Shown: one piece after another, positions 34,128 through 44,640 of the stretch
Layout: every line of letters begins with the position of its first letter
Position numbering within the stretch: the stretch's first letter is position 1
Source of the DNA: Trichobilharzia szidati
Taxonomy: Eukaryota; Platyhelminthes; Trematoda; Strigeidida; Schistosomatidae
Direction: 5' to 3'
NCBI GenBank assembly: GCA_944472155.2
Contig: OX235273.1
Coordinates: forward strand, 88,158,793 to 88,222,792
DNA length: 64,000 nucleotides
Translations under genes and position numbers: made by a program
The notes under the pieces: model-generated
Seen by the model: only the letters and a program-made list of their open reading frames with translations
Databases searched by the model: none
What the model was told of the DNA's origin: nothing

Positions 34128-34516
34128 TAGAACGGAGTGTTACTGATTTATTGGTTGTTGCCCATTCTGACTACAATGCGCCTCCAGACAACTGACCACT
34201 TCGAAAATAGTCCCCACACTGAGTAGACACACAAAAGTCAAATTTAATTGAGACAACTGCAGCAGCAGCAACAACAGGTTCATTATTCACAATACAGAGT
34301 ACACATCAACAGGAACTTAAACCATAAATAAATAATCAATATTTGATTGATTGCATTAATCATGACTTTACGCCTGACATTATGTTGTCCGTCCTAACAA
34401 TAATATTCAGAAAACGGGTACAAGAAACATATAATGATGGTATACTTTAAATGACAACACGATATTTCTCAATGTAAACATAACCCTGCTTGTAAGCTGA
34501 AAATACTTACCGCAAA

Positions 34517-35285
34517 TCACCTGAAAGACGTAGGTAGCACCAAATCACGTGTTTTAAAAGGTGAAATGTAAGTGTTAAACCGTTGAAGCATAATTTTACA
34601 CTAGCTCAGCTGTTGTCCATTTCAGGACCCACTCGCACCAGAATGGTGTATATGGTAAATGAGATATTATGCTCTATCAAATCTACAGCCAAATCAGGAC
34701 AGCTGGCGCATTGAGTTGCTAATATTTGAACCACTTCATGAATACTAGACAAAGCCGATGGCGTTAAGGTGAGCAATGATTGAAGACTGGTTAATAAATT
34801 ACAACTGTTGACAATGTCCCTCAAGAGATTTGGTTCAAGTCGACATGCACTTATCAAGCGTACGAAACAACTGCAAACACGTTCAACACAACGAGGTTCT
34901 GATTCTTTTAAATGTTCAGCTAATGTAGGAAGACAGTTTGAGATTAGGTCTCAAATGATAGTCAGCTGGTTGAAAATTCATAAAACAGTTGTTCACCATT
35001 GTCAGGCTAGTACGATGTTGTGCTGACGTAACGAATTCGTAAAATCCTAGTAGAGTAGAAACTCCATCAGATTTCATTAATTCCTTCCCATGACGATGTG
35101 ATATTTGCTCCAACAAGTTAATAATCCTTTACAATATGTCACCAACAAAACTAGAAGACATAGTTGTAAGAAGGATAGACAAAGCCGGAACAATAGCATC
35201 TGAACTCCGTGGCAGAACATCCATCATACGGGTTAAAGCATTGCAAATTAGATTTTCCAATTCAGCTAAATATTCACCTTGTGAC
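34517..35285 (-). pseudogene. TRIP12: captured fragment of E3 ubiquitin ligase TRIP12, copy A
   Basis: Conceptual translation follows the armadillo-like region of animal TRIP12. ENLICNALTRMMDVLPRSS matches the human NHACRALTYMMEALPRSS. Next come LLEQISHRHGKELMKSDGV, LGFYEFVTSAQHRTSL, LAEHLKESEPRCVERVCSCF, LEPNLLRDIVNSCNLLTSL and CASCPDLAVDLIEHNI, all in TRIP12 order and spacing. TRIP12 is a large nuclear HECT ligase acting in the ubiquitin-fusion-degradation pathway. Only ~225 residues are present, far from the HECT domain. Lesions: TAA at 35129-35131, a +1 shift near 34945, and TGA at 34606-34608. The left end has CGGTAAGT (~34507-34514), like a splice donor. It joins BEL/Pao sequence near 35285. 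Confidence 0.82.
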
Positions 35286-36690
35286 TTTATTGATTTCAGA
35301 CACGATGCTAAGAGCTCTACGATCTTCAGCAGACATGAGTACATGACTACTCGCATAGTCAATGTCCTTCTTATAAAACTTTTCTAACATAACCTCATTT
35401 CTTTCTGTAGATAAAGTATAACTCACTAAATCAGTTCCTCCAAATATCTTATTGCATGGTCTCAATAATCTCCATCATAAGGGAGTTTTTATGGCACGGG
35501 GTTCATTAGCTCCACCGAACCTTTTATCGGTCGTCACATGTACCTCCAGCATGCTACACCCAATAAACATCTTAATCACTTTATTACTAACGTCCGGTAG
35601 GACTACGCCATGTAAGTGGCTCCATGATGACATCTGGTCTATTATCGGCACAACTCTGCAACTTGGGTAATTCTTTTAGACACAGTAAGCTGAGTAGAGA
35701 AATCTATCGGAGAAACTTCCAGTGGTACCTGCCTGCATGATGAAGTGGACGGTGAACCCAGTGTCTTCAAAAAACTTGTCTTACTTGTTCCTCTTAAACC
35801 GAAATCTCTTGCCAAATCCTCTGCAACAAGCGTCGCCTCTGACCCACTATCCAGAAAGGCGCATATTTGAACAATTTTACCGTTATATCTAGCTAGAACT
35901 GGTACTATAGAAAACGCTACTTCACTTGACATACTCTTGCTCAATTTCATATGACTACACTGTTGGAAGTGGATGTGCACATCATTTCTTGTGTCGTCCG
36001 ATAACACTTGCCTTCGGTGCAGCAATGTGTGGTGTCTCGAGCCACAACCATCAACCGTACAGGATCTTGGATGGTTAGCCTTCAAACATACATCAAATAG
36101 TTTTCTCTTGGAAATAAAGTCTAAACGTTCATTGAGGTCTTTACCTTTAAACTACAGGCATTGATCTAATAAATGTTCTCCTGAACATAATATACAAGGT
36201 GGAATCAATATACGCGTCTGCTTCTCAGGACCTTTATTTTGGTTTCCAACATTATTATCTGAAAGTACTGAATCAAGTAATTTAACTTGGCCCGATATAC
36301 GATAGCATCGTTGTCAACTAGGTCTTCAAAATTCTTAATGAAATTCCAATAATTTATAGGATTGCCATCAAACTTAACTATCTCCCTTTTCGGCATATCC
36401 AGAAATTTAGACATGGTTCTCGCAAATTTATTATTAGAAAATGTACCAGCTACAGGAGAGGTGGAGTAAGCGCTGGGCGACTTCTAGTGACCGGAGCATT
36501 CGCGACCTGCCTGGCGTAACCTTTCTAACTCAATTTCTTTCTCCATTTGTGTAATACGCATTTTAGCTAGTTCTAGCTCTATCATACGATTTGATTCATG
36601 ATCATTAATTCTAATTATGTACGCTTCGTTACACCTTTCTGATTGTGGAGATAGACGTGGCATTAAATCGTACTTTTCATCTGACAACAT
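35286..36690 (-). pseudogene. BEL/Pao gag-protease remnant, copy A
   Basis: In minus-strand order: a coiled-coil start (IELELAKMRITQMEKEIELE), an in-frame TAG at 36484-36486, then VKFDGNPINYWNFIKNFED (gag), zinc knuckles CILCSGEHLLDQC and CTVDGCGSRHHTLLH with NERLDFISKRKLFDVCL between them, and the aspartic protease ICAFLDSGSEATLVAEDLA. Then come LPDVSNKVIKMFIG and MLEKFYKKDIDYASS with MSAEDRRALSIVSE, the stretch before the RT in BEL/Pao Pol. Part of gag is deleted after LNYLIQYF, and frames shift near 36230 and 35660. The RT is missing; TRIP12 sequence follows instead. Confidence 0.82.
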
Positions 36691-37160
36691 ACTGTTTGAA
36701 ACTTTGTAGGATTAATTTTGTCTACAGATCTTGTCCTCACTATCAATACTGACGATACAGAATCTCGGCCTTGTTATAGTTAAAACTCAGGTGACTTAAC
36801 ATAAACTTTATCTATTTCTAAAATATAAAGTAAATAATCCAATTACACAAAGGTAACAACACAAGGGAAACTGTCTTTCAAATAAAGGTAAAAACGTACG
36901 GAACAGTAATGACGTGTGGAACAAAATGACTAGCAAATTACTTTGCATACATATAAAAGACAGAATACAACATCCGTCCATAAGTGGTGGACGTTTACAT
37001 TAAATTAAACAATAATCACGAGACAGGTCAGATCATACTGATTGGTGAACTGTCACATATCTGTCTGTTAACATTAACAACAAGGAAAGGTCATATTGAT
37101 TGCTGTACTGTTATAAGGTGTCTGTCGTGACTAACAGCAGATCCAACTGAAAGAACAGAC

Positions 37161-37602
37161 AACTGACGAATTAACTGTATAAGCCATCGTCTGGTAGCCA
37201 CATCATTTCCCAGCAAACTACTGAACGTGCCATCTATGAGGTGTTGTGGCAAACACGTTCGAAGACCATCACGCGCTCTGAAATAAAAATCAGAGGTAAA
37301 CATCATTATATTTAGGCATCGGTAACGTCTAAGTTATTACTTAACATTTAAAAGTGATAGTTGTCTGTAAGACACATAATTTATCTTTTGTCTTATCAAC
37401 ATTTGCTTTCAATGCATAAACTCTCGAAAGATTGTTGAGCTGCGTTAAATCTGAAACTAAGAGATAAGTGGCTACTAAAACGTACTATAGAAGTTGTTTT
37501 CTATGTGATATGAATAACATTCTGCTCCCAATCGGTTACTAGTAAGTTTTCTGTGCAATTACTAACAATTATTTCTCAAAGTTTATTAGTTCTGTTATTT
37601 TT
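37161..37602 (-). repeat. LTR, copy 2 (interrupted by the PLE)
   Basis: Matches 33697-34125. It is broken at TCTGTTATTTTT (37591-37602), which is repeated at 40412-40423 on the other side of the PLE as a 12-bp target-site duplication. Confidence 0.75.
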
Positions 37603-37894
37603 AAACAAAGCAACAACTACAGATTTTGCAGAATAAAATGGTACCATATTTTATTTCGTCGCCTTTTCTTCAGCTGCTTACAGGGCAAAAACATTATTAA
37701 ATGCATCTACAATAACAATTCAACATACTTACACAGAGTTCATTTTAAACAGAAATCAATCGATCGATATACACATACACTAATAATATGTACATATATG
37801 TATATATATGCAATCTTGAACACAATTCCGAGCATTAATAATCATGCAAAATGAAAACTTTTTAGTATCTCGCATTAGGATGAAAAATATCCAG

Positions 37895-39541
37895 TTACCA
37901 GGGCAAAGAAAGACTGATAACTGCTTCTTTCTGAACGCACAAATCAGGTTTTAGGCGCTTGATGGAAAAGTCTTCGGCAAACTTAAGGAGCATTGAACTC
38001 TTTTGCTTATTGATAATTTTGAATGACTTTTCCACGTCCACCTCATGACCCGTGTCAAGAAGATGCCTGGCGATGGCACTGCCTAAAGCATTTGTTCCCT
38101 TTAGACGTAAGCTTTTTGGTACATGTTCAGAAAATCGTAGATATGCTCTTCTTTCTGTTCTTCCAATGTAACTGCTCCCGCAGATACATGTAAATTTGTA
38201 TATACAGTTGGAGTTAACATGAGAAGGATATCTATCGATTTTTGATTGCACCAGAGAGCAAGTTGTTCGAAAGACGGGAACGAGCTTAGCTGCAGGATAG
38301 GCTATAGCTAGTGAGGTACTCAGCCTTCTGTTGATCATCGCTGCAATGTTTTCGCCTTTATAATCAAGCTCAAAGTAGATTGGCTTTTTTCTTACTGTGA
38401 TTAGTTTTTCATTTGCGACTGCAGATCTTCCATACTTATTGATAAACCTTTGAGGGTACCCATTGCTCTTCAAAGTCTTTTCAAGAAACTCAAATTCTTC
38501 CTCTAGTTTCTCTGTAGAGCATATTCTTCTCGCTCTATAGTACAAAGTCTTGACCAGTGCTCGTTTATAGCTATTTGGACAAAAGCTATTAAAATTTAAG
38601 TATTGTCCTTTCCATGTGGACTTACAATAAATTGACTTTTGAAGACTACCGTCTTCTAGGCGTTCCATGGCGATGTCGAGGAAGTAGAACTTCCCGTCAC
38701 TTTCATGTTCCACAGTGAATTTGATATTGGCGTGTGCATCATTGAATAATCTTAGTAGGTGTGAAGCATGACTATCATTTTTGCACACTATATATGTGTC
38801 ATCAACGTAACGACAGTAGGAAGTTGTTTCATCGATTGCATGCTTCAACTTTGTTTTCTCGAGATTTGACATGAAGATATCTGCTAAAACAGGGCTAAGT
38901 GGACTGCCCATAGCTACACCATCTATTTGTCGGTAAAGAGTGTTATTAAACTGGAATTGTACATCCATGGTACACATTAGCAGTAGGCGTTTGAATTCTA
39001 ACTCTGGTAGTGGAAGCAGATCAGACTGTTGACAAATGATTTCAATGGTTTCATTGATTGGGATCATTGTGAACAAGGATGTTGCATCAAATGAGACCAT
39101 GAACTTATTTGAAACGTTCATATGATTCACGCTTTCGGCGAAATGAAATGAGTCTTTTACGGTATGCACAGCTAGACGTCGGCGAATGGGTTCCAACTTC
39201 TCCGCAAGCCAACGGGCAACCTTATGTTGAGGAGAGTTGATCATCGAAAGTATTGGTCTTAGAGGGACTTCTTTCTTGTGTATCTTTGGAAGGCCATACA
39301 TATATGGCAAGCGGGACCCTCTGGGTTTCAATTCATTGTACGTGTTTTTGTCAATCAAATTCTTCTTAAGAAGATCTCTCAGTACATTTGTGACGCGTTT
39401 TTCAGTTGCATCTGTCTTGTCTTTCTGGCAGTCGTCGACTTTAAACCTCAATGGGTCATTCAGCACAGTTTTCATTTTTTCGATGTAGTCATCTTTATCC
39501 AGCAGTACCACTCCTGAGCCTTTGTCAGGTCGCAGTATGAC
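37895..39541 (-). CDS. PLE reverse transcriptase plus GIY-YIG endonuclease, N-terminally truncated
   Basis: Open frame read from ILRPDKGSGVVLLDKDDYI (before the ATG at 39511) to the stop at 37895. RT landmarks: RLPYMYGLPKIHK, VSFDATSLFTMIP, IDGVAMGSPLSPVLADIFM, and the intact active site RYVDDTYIV at about residue 235. The GIY-YIG domain is at about 425-500: CIYKFTCICGSSYIGRTERR, then AYLRFSEHVPK. A Cys-x-Cys precedes the YIG. No stops or frameshifts, so RT and nuclease could be functional, but the N-terminal region (usually ~150-200 residues) is absent. The family replicates by target-primed reverse transcription. Confidence 0.88.
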   Translation of the reverse strand, partial: VILRPDKGSGVVLLDKDDYIEKMKTVLNDPLRFKVDDCQKDKTDATEKRVTNVLRDLLKKNLIDKNTYNELKPRGSRLPYMYGLPKIHKKEVPLRPILSMINSPQHKVARWLAEKLEPIRRRLAVHTVKDSFHFAESVNHMNVSNKFMVSFDATSLFTMIPINETIEIICQQSDLLPLPELEFKRLLLMCTMDVQFQFNNTLYRQIDGVAMGSPLSPVLADIFMSNLEKTKLKHAIDETTSYCRYVDDTYIVCKNDSHASHLLRLFNDAHANIKFTVEHESDGKFYFLDIAMERLEDGSLQKSIYCKSTWKGQYLNFNSFCPNSYKRALVKTLYYRARRICSTEKLEEEFEFLEKTLKSNGYPQRFINKYGRSAVANEKLITVRKKPIYFELDYKGENIAAMINRRLSTSLAIAYPAAKLVPVFRTTCSLVQSKIDRYPSHVNSNCIYKFTCICGSSYIGRTERRAYLRFSEHVPKSLRLKGTNALGSAIARHLLDTGHEVDVEKSFKIINKQKSSMLLKFAEDFSIKRLKPDLCVQKEAVISLSLPW

Positions 39542-40087
39542 AATAAGTATGGAAGATCTGCAGTCGCAAATGAAAAACTAATCACAGTAAGAAAAAAGCC
39601 AATCTACTTTGAGCTTGATTATAAAGGCGAAAACATTGCAGCGATGATCAACAGAAGGCTGAGTACCTCACTAGCTATAGCCTATCCTGCAGCTAAGCTC
39701 GTTCCCGTCTTTCGAACAACTTGCTCTCTGGTGCAATCAAAAATCGATAGATATCCTTCTCATGTTAACTCCAACTGTATATACAAATTTACATGTATCT
39801 GCGGGAGCAGTTACATTGGAAGAACAGAAAGAAGAGCATATCTACGATTTTCTGAACATGTACCAAAAAGCTTACGTCTAAAGGGAACAAATGCTTTAGG
39901 CAGTGCCATCGCCAGGCATCTTCTTGACACGGGTCATGAGGTGGACGTGGAAAAGTCATTCAAAATTATCAATAAGCAAAAGAGTTCAATGCTCCTTAAG
40001 TTTGCCGAAGACTTTTCCATCAAGCGCCTAAAACCTGATTTGTGCGTTCAGAAAGAAGCAGTTATCAGTCTTTCTTTGCCCTGGTAA
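39542..40087 (+). CDS. PLE GIY-YIG domain, inverted duplicate arm
   Basis: The same protein as residues ~360 to the end of the minus-strand PLE, identical in the stretches I compared, starting at NKYGRSAVANEK with no start codon in register. It contains the full GIY-YIG domain and ends SLSLPW. A duplicate by structure, not an independent gene. Confidence 0.85.
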   Translation, partial: NKYGRSAVANEKLITVRKKPIYFELDYKGENIAAMINRRLSTSLAIAYPAAKLVPVFRTTCSLVQSKIDRYPSHVNSNCIYKFTCICGSSYIGRTERRAYLRFSEHVPKSLRLKGTNALGSAIARHLLDTGHEVDVEKSFKIINKQKSSMLLKFAEDFSIKRLKPDLCVQKEAVISLSLPW

Positions 40088-40814
40088 CTGGATATTTTTC
40101 ATCCTAATGCGAGATACTAAAAAGTTTTCATTTTGCATGATTATTAATGCTCGGAATTGTGTTCAAGATTGCATATATATACATATATGTACATATTATT
40201 AGTGTATGTGTATATCGATCGATTGATTTCTGTTTAAAATGAACTCTGTGTAAGTATGTTGAATTGTTATTGTAGATACATTTAATAATGTTTTTGCCCT
40301 GTAAGCAGCTGAAGAAAAGGCGACGAAATAAAATATGGTACCATTTTATTCTGCAAAATCTGTAGTTATTGCTTTGTTTAAATTCATTAAGGGCAACAAA
40401 TGTATGAAATTTCTGTTATTTTTGTTAGAACGGAGTGTTACTGATTTATTGGTTGTTGCCCATTCTGACTACAATGCGCCTCCAGACAACTGACCACTTC
40501 GAAAATAGTCCCCACACTGAGTAGACACACAAAAGTCAAATTTAATTGAGACAACTGCAGCAGCAGCAACAACAGGTTCATTATTCACAATACAGAGTAC
40601 ACATCAACAGGAACTTAAACCATAAATAAATAATCAATATCTGATTGATTGCATTAATCATGACTTTACGCCTGACATTATGTTGTCCGTCCTAACAATA
40701 ATATTCAGAAAACGGGTACAAGAAACATATAATGATGGTATACTTTAAATGACAACACGATATTTCTCAATGTAAACATAACCCTGCTTGTAAGCTGAAA
40801 ATACTTACCGCAAA

Positions 40815-41583
40815 TCACCTGAAAGACGTAGGTAGCACCAAATCACGTGTTTTAAAAGGTGAAATGTAAGTGTTAAAGCGTTGAAGCATAATTTTACACT
40901 AGCCCAGCTGTTGTCCATTTCAGGACCCACTCGCACCAGAATGGTGTATATGGTATATGAGATATTATGCTCTATCAAATCTACAGCCAAATCAGGACAG
41001 CTGGCGCATTGAGTTGCTAATATTTGAACCACTTCATGAATACTAGACAAAGCCGATGGTGTTAAGGTGAGCAATGATTGAAGACTGGTTAGTAAATTAC
41101 AACTGTTGACAATGTCCCTCAAGAGATTTGGTTCAAGTCGACATGCACTTATCAAGCGTACGAAACAACTGCAAACACGTTCAACACAACGAGGTTCTGA
41201 TTCTTTTAAATGTTCAGCTAATGTAGGAAGACAGTTTGAGATTAGGTCTCAAATGATAGTCAGCTGGTTGAAAATTCATAAAACAGTTGTTCACCATTGT
41301 CAGGCTAGTACGATGTTGTGCTGACGTAACGAATTCGTAAAATCCTAGTAGAGTAGAAACTCCATCAGATTTCATTAATTCCTTCCCATGACGATGTGAT
41401 ATTTGCTCCAACAAGTTAATAATCCTTTACAATATGTCACCAACAAAACTAGAAGACATAGTTGTAAGAAGGATAGACAAAGCCGGAACAATAGCATCTG
41501 AACTCCGTGGCAGAACATCCATCATACGGGTTAAAGCATTGCAAATTAGATTTTCCAATTCAGCTAAATATTCACCTTGTGAC
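40815..41583 (-). pseudogene. TRIP12: captured TRIP12 fragment, copy B
   Basis: The same 769-bp segment as copy A, offset by 6,298 bp. It shares copy A's TAA (41427-41429) and frameshift, so both lesions predate the duplication. It differs in having TGG instead of TGA at ~40904-40906, so the frame continues to GDLR and then the donor-like GTAAGT. Neither copy can make a full product of the fragment. Confidence 0.82.
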
Positions 41584-42990
41584 TTTATTGATTTCAGACA
41601 CGATGCTAAGAGCTCTACGATCTTCAGCAGACATGAGTACATGACTACTCGCATAGTCAATGTCCTTCTTATAAAACTTTTCTAACATAACCTCATTTCT
41701 TTCTGTAGATAAAGTATAACTCACTAAATCAGTTCCTCCAAATATCTTATTGCATGGTCTCAATAATCTCCATCATAAGGGAGTTTTTATGGCACGGGGT
41801 TCATTAGCTCCACCGAACCTTTTATCGGTCGTCACATGTACCTCCAGCATGCTACACCCAATAAACATCTTAATCACTTTATTACTAACGTCCGGTAGGA
41901 CTACGCCATGTAAGTGGTTCCATGATGACATCTGGTCTATTATCGGCACAACTCTTTGCAACTTGGGTAATTCTTTTAGACACAGTAAGCTGAGTAGAGA
42001 AATCTATCGGAGAAACTTCCAGTGGTACCTGCCTGCATGATGAAGTGGACGGTGAACCCAGTGTCTTCAAAAAACTTGTCTTACTTGTTCCTCTTAAACC
42101 GAAATCTCTTGCCAAATCCTCTGCAACAAGCGTCGCCTCTAACCCACTATCCAGAAAGGCGCATATTTGAACAATTTTACCGTTATATCTAGCTAGAACT
42201 GGTACTATAGAAAACGCTACTTCACTTGACATACTCTTGCTCAATTTCATATGACTACACTGTTGGAAGTGGATGTGCACATCATTTCTTGTGTCGTCCG
42301 ATAACACTTGCCTTCGGTGCAGCAATGTGTGGTGTCTCGAGCCACAACCATCAACCGTACAGGATCTTGGATGGTTAGCCTTCAAACATACATCAAATAG
42401 TTTTCTCTTGGAAATAAAGTCTAAACGTTCATTGAGGTCTTTACCTTTAAACTACAGGCATTGATCTAATAAATGTTCTCCTGAACATAATATACAAGGT
42501 GGAATCAATATACGCGTCTGCTTCTCAGGACCTTTATTTTGGTTTCCAACATTATTATCTGAAAGTACTGAATCAAGTAATTTAACTTGGCCCGATATAC
42601 GATAGCATCGTTGTCAACTAGGTCTTCAAAATTCTTAATGAAATTCCAATAATTTATAGGATTGCCATCAAACTTAACTATCTCCCTTTTCGGCATATCC
42701 AGAAATTTAGACATGGTTCTCGCAAATTTATTATTAGAAAATGTACCAGCTACAGGAGAGGTGGAGTAAGCGCTGGGCGACTTCTAGTGACCGGAGCATT
42801 CGCGACCTGCCTGGCGTAACCTTTCTAACTCAATTTCTTTCTCCATTTGTGTAATACGCATTTTAGCTAGTTCTAGCTCTATCATACGATTTGATTCATG
42901 ATCATTAATTCTAATTATGTACGCTTCGTTACACCTTTCTGATTGTGGAGATAGACGTGGCATTAAATCGTACTTTTCATCTGACAACAT
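41584..42990 (-). pseudogene. BEL/Pao gag-protease remnant, copy B
   Basis: Same order as copy A, including the TAG at 42784-42786. Near 41955 it has two more T than copy A (CTCTTTGC against CTCTGC), so its protease frame runs on to 41885. The protease loop reads DSGLEATLV against DSGSEATLV in copy A. Confidence 0.82.
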
Positions 42991-43474
42991 ACTGTTTGAA
43001 ACTTTGTAGGATTAATTTTGTCTACAGATCTTGTCCTCACTATCAATACTGACGATACAGAATCTCGGCCTTGTTATAGTTAAAACTCAGGTGACTTAAC
43101 ATAAACTTTATCTATTTCTAAAATATAAAGTAAATAATCCAATTACACAAAGGTAACAACACAAGGGAAACTGTCTTTCAAATAAAGGTAAAAACGTACG
43201 GAACAGTAATGACGTGTGGAACAAAATGACTAGCAAATTACTTTGCATACATATAAAAGACAGAATACAACATCCGTCCATAAGTGGTGGACGTTTACAT
43301 TAAATTAAACAATAATCACGAGACAGGTCAGATCATACTGATTGGTGAACTGTCACATATCTGTCTGTTAACATTAACAACAAGGAAAGGTCATATTGAT
43401 TGCTGTACTGTTATAAGGTGTCTGTCGTGACTAACAGCAGATCCAACTGAAAGAACAGACAACTGACGAATTAA
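42991..43474 (-). other. BEL/Pao 5' leader, copy B
   Basis: Non-coding stretch between LTR 3 and the gag start, matching 36691-37160 in copy A. No clear tRNA primer-binding site complementary to a tRNA 3' end is visible next to the LTR. Confidence 0.5.
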
Positions 43475-43760
43475 CTGTATAAGCCATCGTCTGGTAGCCA
43501 CATCATTTCCCAGCAAACTACTGAACGTGCCATCTATGAGGTGTTGTGGCAAACACGTTCGAAGACCATCACGCGCTCTGAAATAAAAATCATAGGTAAC
43601 AATTATTATATTCAGGCATCGGTAACGTCTGAGTTATTACTTAACATTTAAAAGTGATAGTTGTCTGTAAGACACATAATTTATCTTTTGTCTTATCAAC
43701 ATTTGCTTTCAATGCATAAACTCTCGAAAGATTGTTGAGCTGCGTTAAATTTGAAACTGG
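43475..43760 (-). repeat. LTR, copy 3, truncated or shorter
   Basis: Matches the first ~285 bp of LTR copies 1 and 2, then diverges abruptly after GTTAAATTTGAAACT. Either the true LTR ends here or this outer copy is truncated. Confidence 0.65.
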
Positions 43761-43960
43761 GAAATGGGTGGCAACGAAATCAAATGATCACATTATTTAA
43801 TAAACATAAAAACGAGTGTGGAATTGTTAAAATTATAAAGCACATTTACGTGATCGGCCTTACCATGCATTTATAAATTTACAGTCCTGGAATGCTAATA
43901 TTTTACTTTCAATTATCACGGAGACATTTTTGTTATGCCACAGAAAACCTTATCACGCTC

Positions 43961-44640
43961 TCGTTCTGATTCTCTTCCTGGTGTGACTGACGCTCATTGT
44001 GTTACAGTCTACGTTCTTTAATGCTCCTCAAACTGGGACGTCAGCTTCCGGTATGGTGAGTGTAAACAAGTGGGTATCATGGCAAACAAATATGGAAACC
44101 CGAGAAAGTGCGCTACTTGAGCTTTGGTGTGTTGATGTATGTTGAGCTGTCAAGAGTTTTTAGGAAGCAAAATGAGGGAATCTGTACCTGAACTCGCCCC
44201 AATACTTTGGTTTTTTGCTGCCTTACTTTAAGAAAATGTTCAATTTATCCCTACATAAATCCCCCTAACTTAAGTGTACTTTGTTTTTTTTCCATTTATA
44301 TGTATATATATAAGTGGCAAAGGACACTTATGTTAGGGGGATTTATGTAAGGATAAATTGAACATTTTCTTAAAGTAAGGCAGCAAAAAACCAAAGTATT
44401 GGGGCGAGTTCAGGTACAGATTCCCTCATTTTGCTTCCTAAAAACTCTTGACAGCTCAACATACATCAACACACCAAAGCTCAAGTAGCGCACTTTCTCG
44501 GGTTTCCATATTTGTTTGCCATGATACCCACTTGTTTACACTCACCATACCGGAAGCTGACGTCCCAGTTTGAGGAGCATTAAAGAGCGTAGACTGTAAC
44601 ACAATGAGCGACAGTTCCACCAGGAAGGTGGTCAGAATGA
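43961..44640. repeat. 680-bp near-perfect palindrome
   Basis: The arms 43961-44283 and 44318-44640 mirror each other around a 34-nt AT-rich loop. Mirror positions sum to 88,601 throughout, so there is no net indel. The inner ~293 bp differ at only a handful of bases; the outer ~30 bp are more diverged. No long open frame or recognisable protein. It could be a foldback element or MITE, or a fold-back reverse-transcription product. Confidence 0.85.

Larger units (their letters stand above)
37603..40411. mobile_element. Penelope-like element with inverted-duplicate arms
   Basis: Flanked by the 12-bp duplication TCTGTTATTTTT. The left arm 37604-38440 and the right arm 39542-40378 are near-perfect inverse copies, mirror positions summing to 77,982. 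Both hold the end of ORF and 3' UTR. The centre 38441-39541 holds the single RT region. The two 3' ends face outwards, a head-to-head arrangement known for PLE insertions. The junction near 39540 shares AATAAG microhomology. Confidence 0.85.
33697..43760 (-). mobile_element. tandem BEL/Pao array, LTR-internal-LTR-internal-LTR, with PLE insertion
   Basis: Three copies of one LTR-like block (33697, 37161, 43475) alternate with two copies of one 3-kb internal region (34128-37160 and 40424-43474) at a constant offset of 6,298-6,300 bp. The internal copies differ at only scattered bases. Read on the minus strand each internal region has gag, protease, then a host TRIP12 fragment where RT, RNase H and integrase should be. 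A 2.8-kb PLE lies in the middle LTR. This form usually arises by unequal recombination between LTRs or by insertion of a tandem circle. Confidence 0.75.

Noticed and set aside
34808..35026. Plus-strand ORFs in the TRIP12 and BEL regions (also 35136, 35452, 41106, 41434, 41750)
   Set aside because: Antisense shadows of the minus-strand TRIP12 and BEL sequences, duplicated with the array.
35286..35465. Alternative reading of the BEL/TRIP12 junction as all TRIP12
   Set aside because: The frame from 35465 reads FYKKDIDYASS and SAEDRRALSIVSE, typical BEL/Pao pre-RT sequence, and TRIP12 similarity starts only at about GEYLAELEN.
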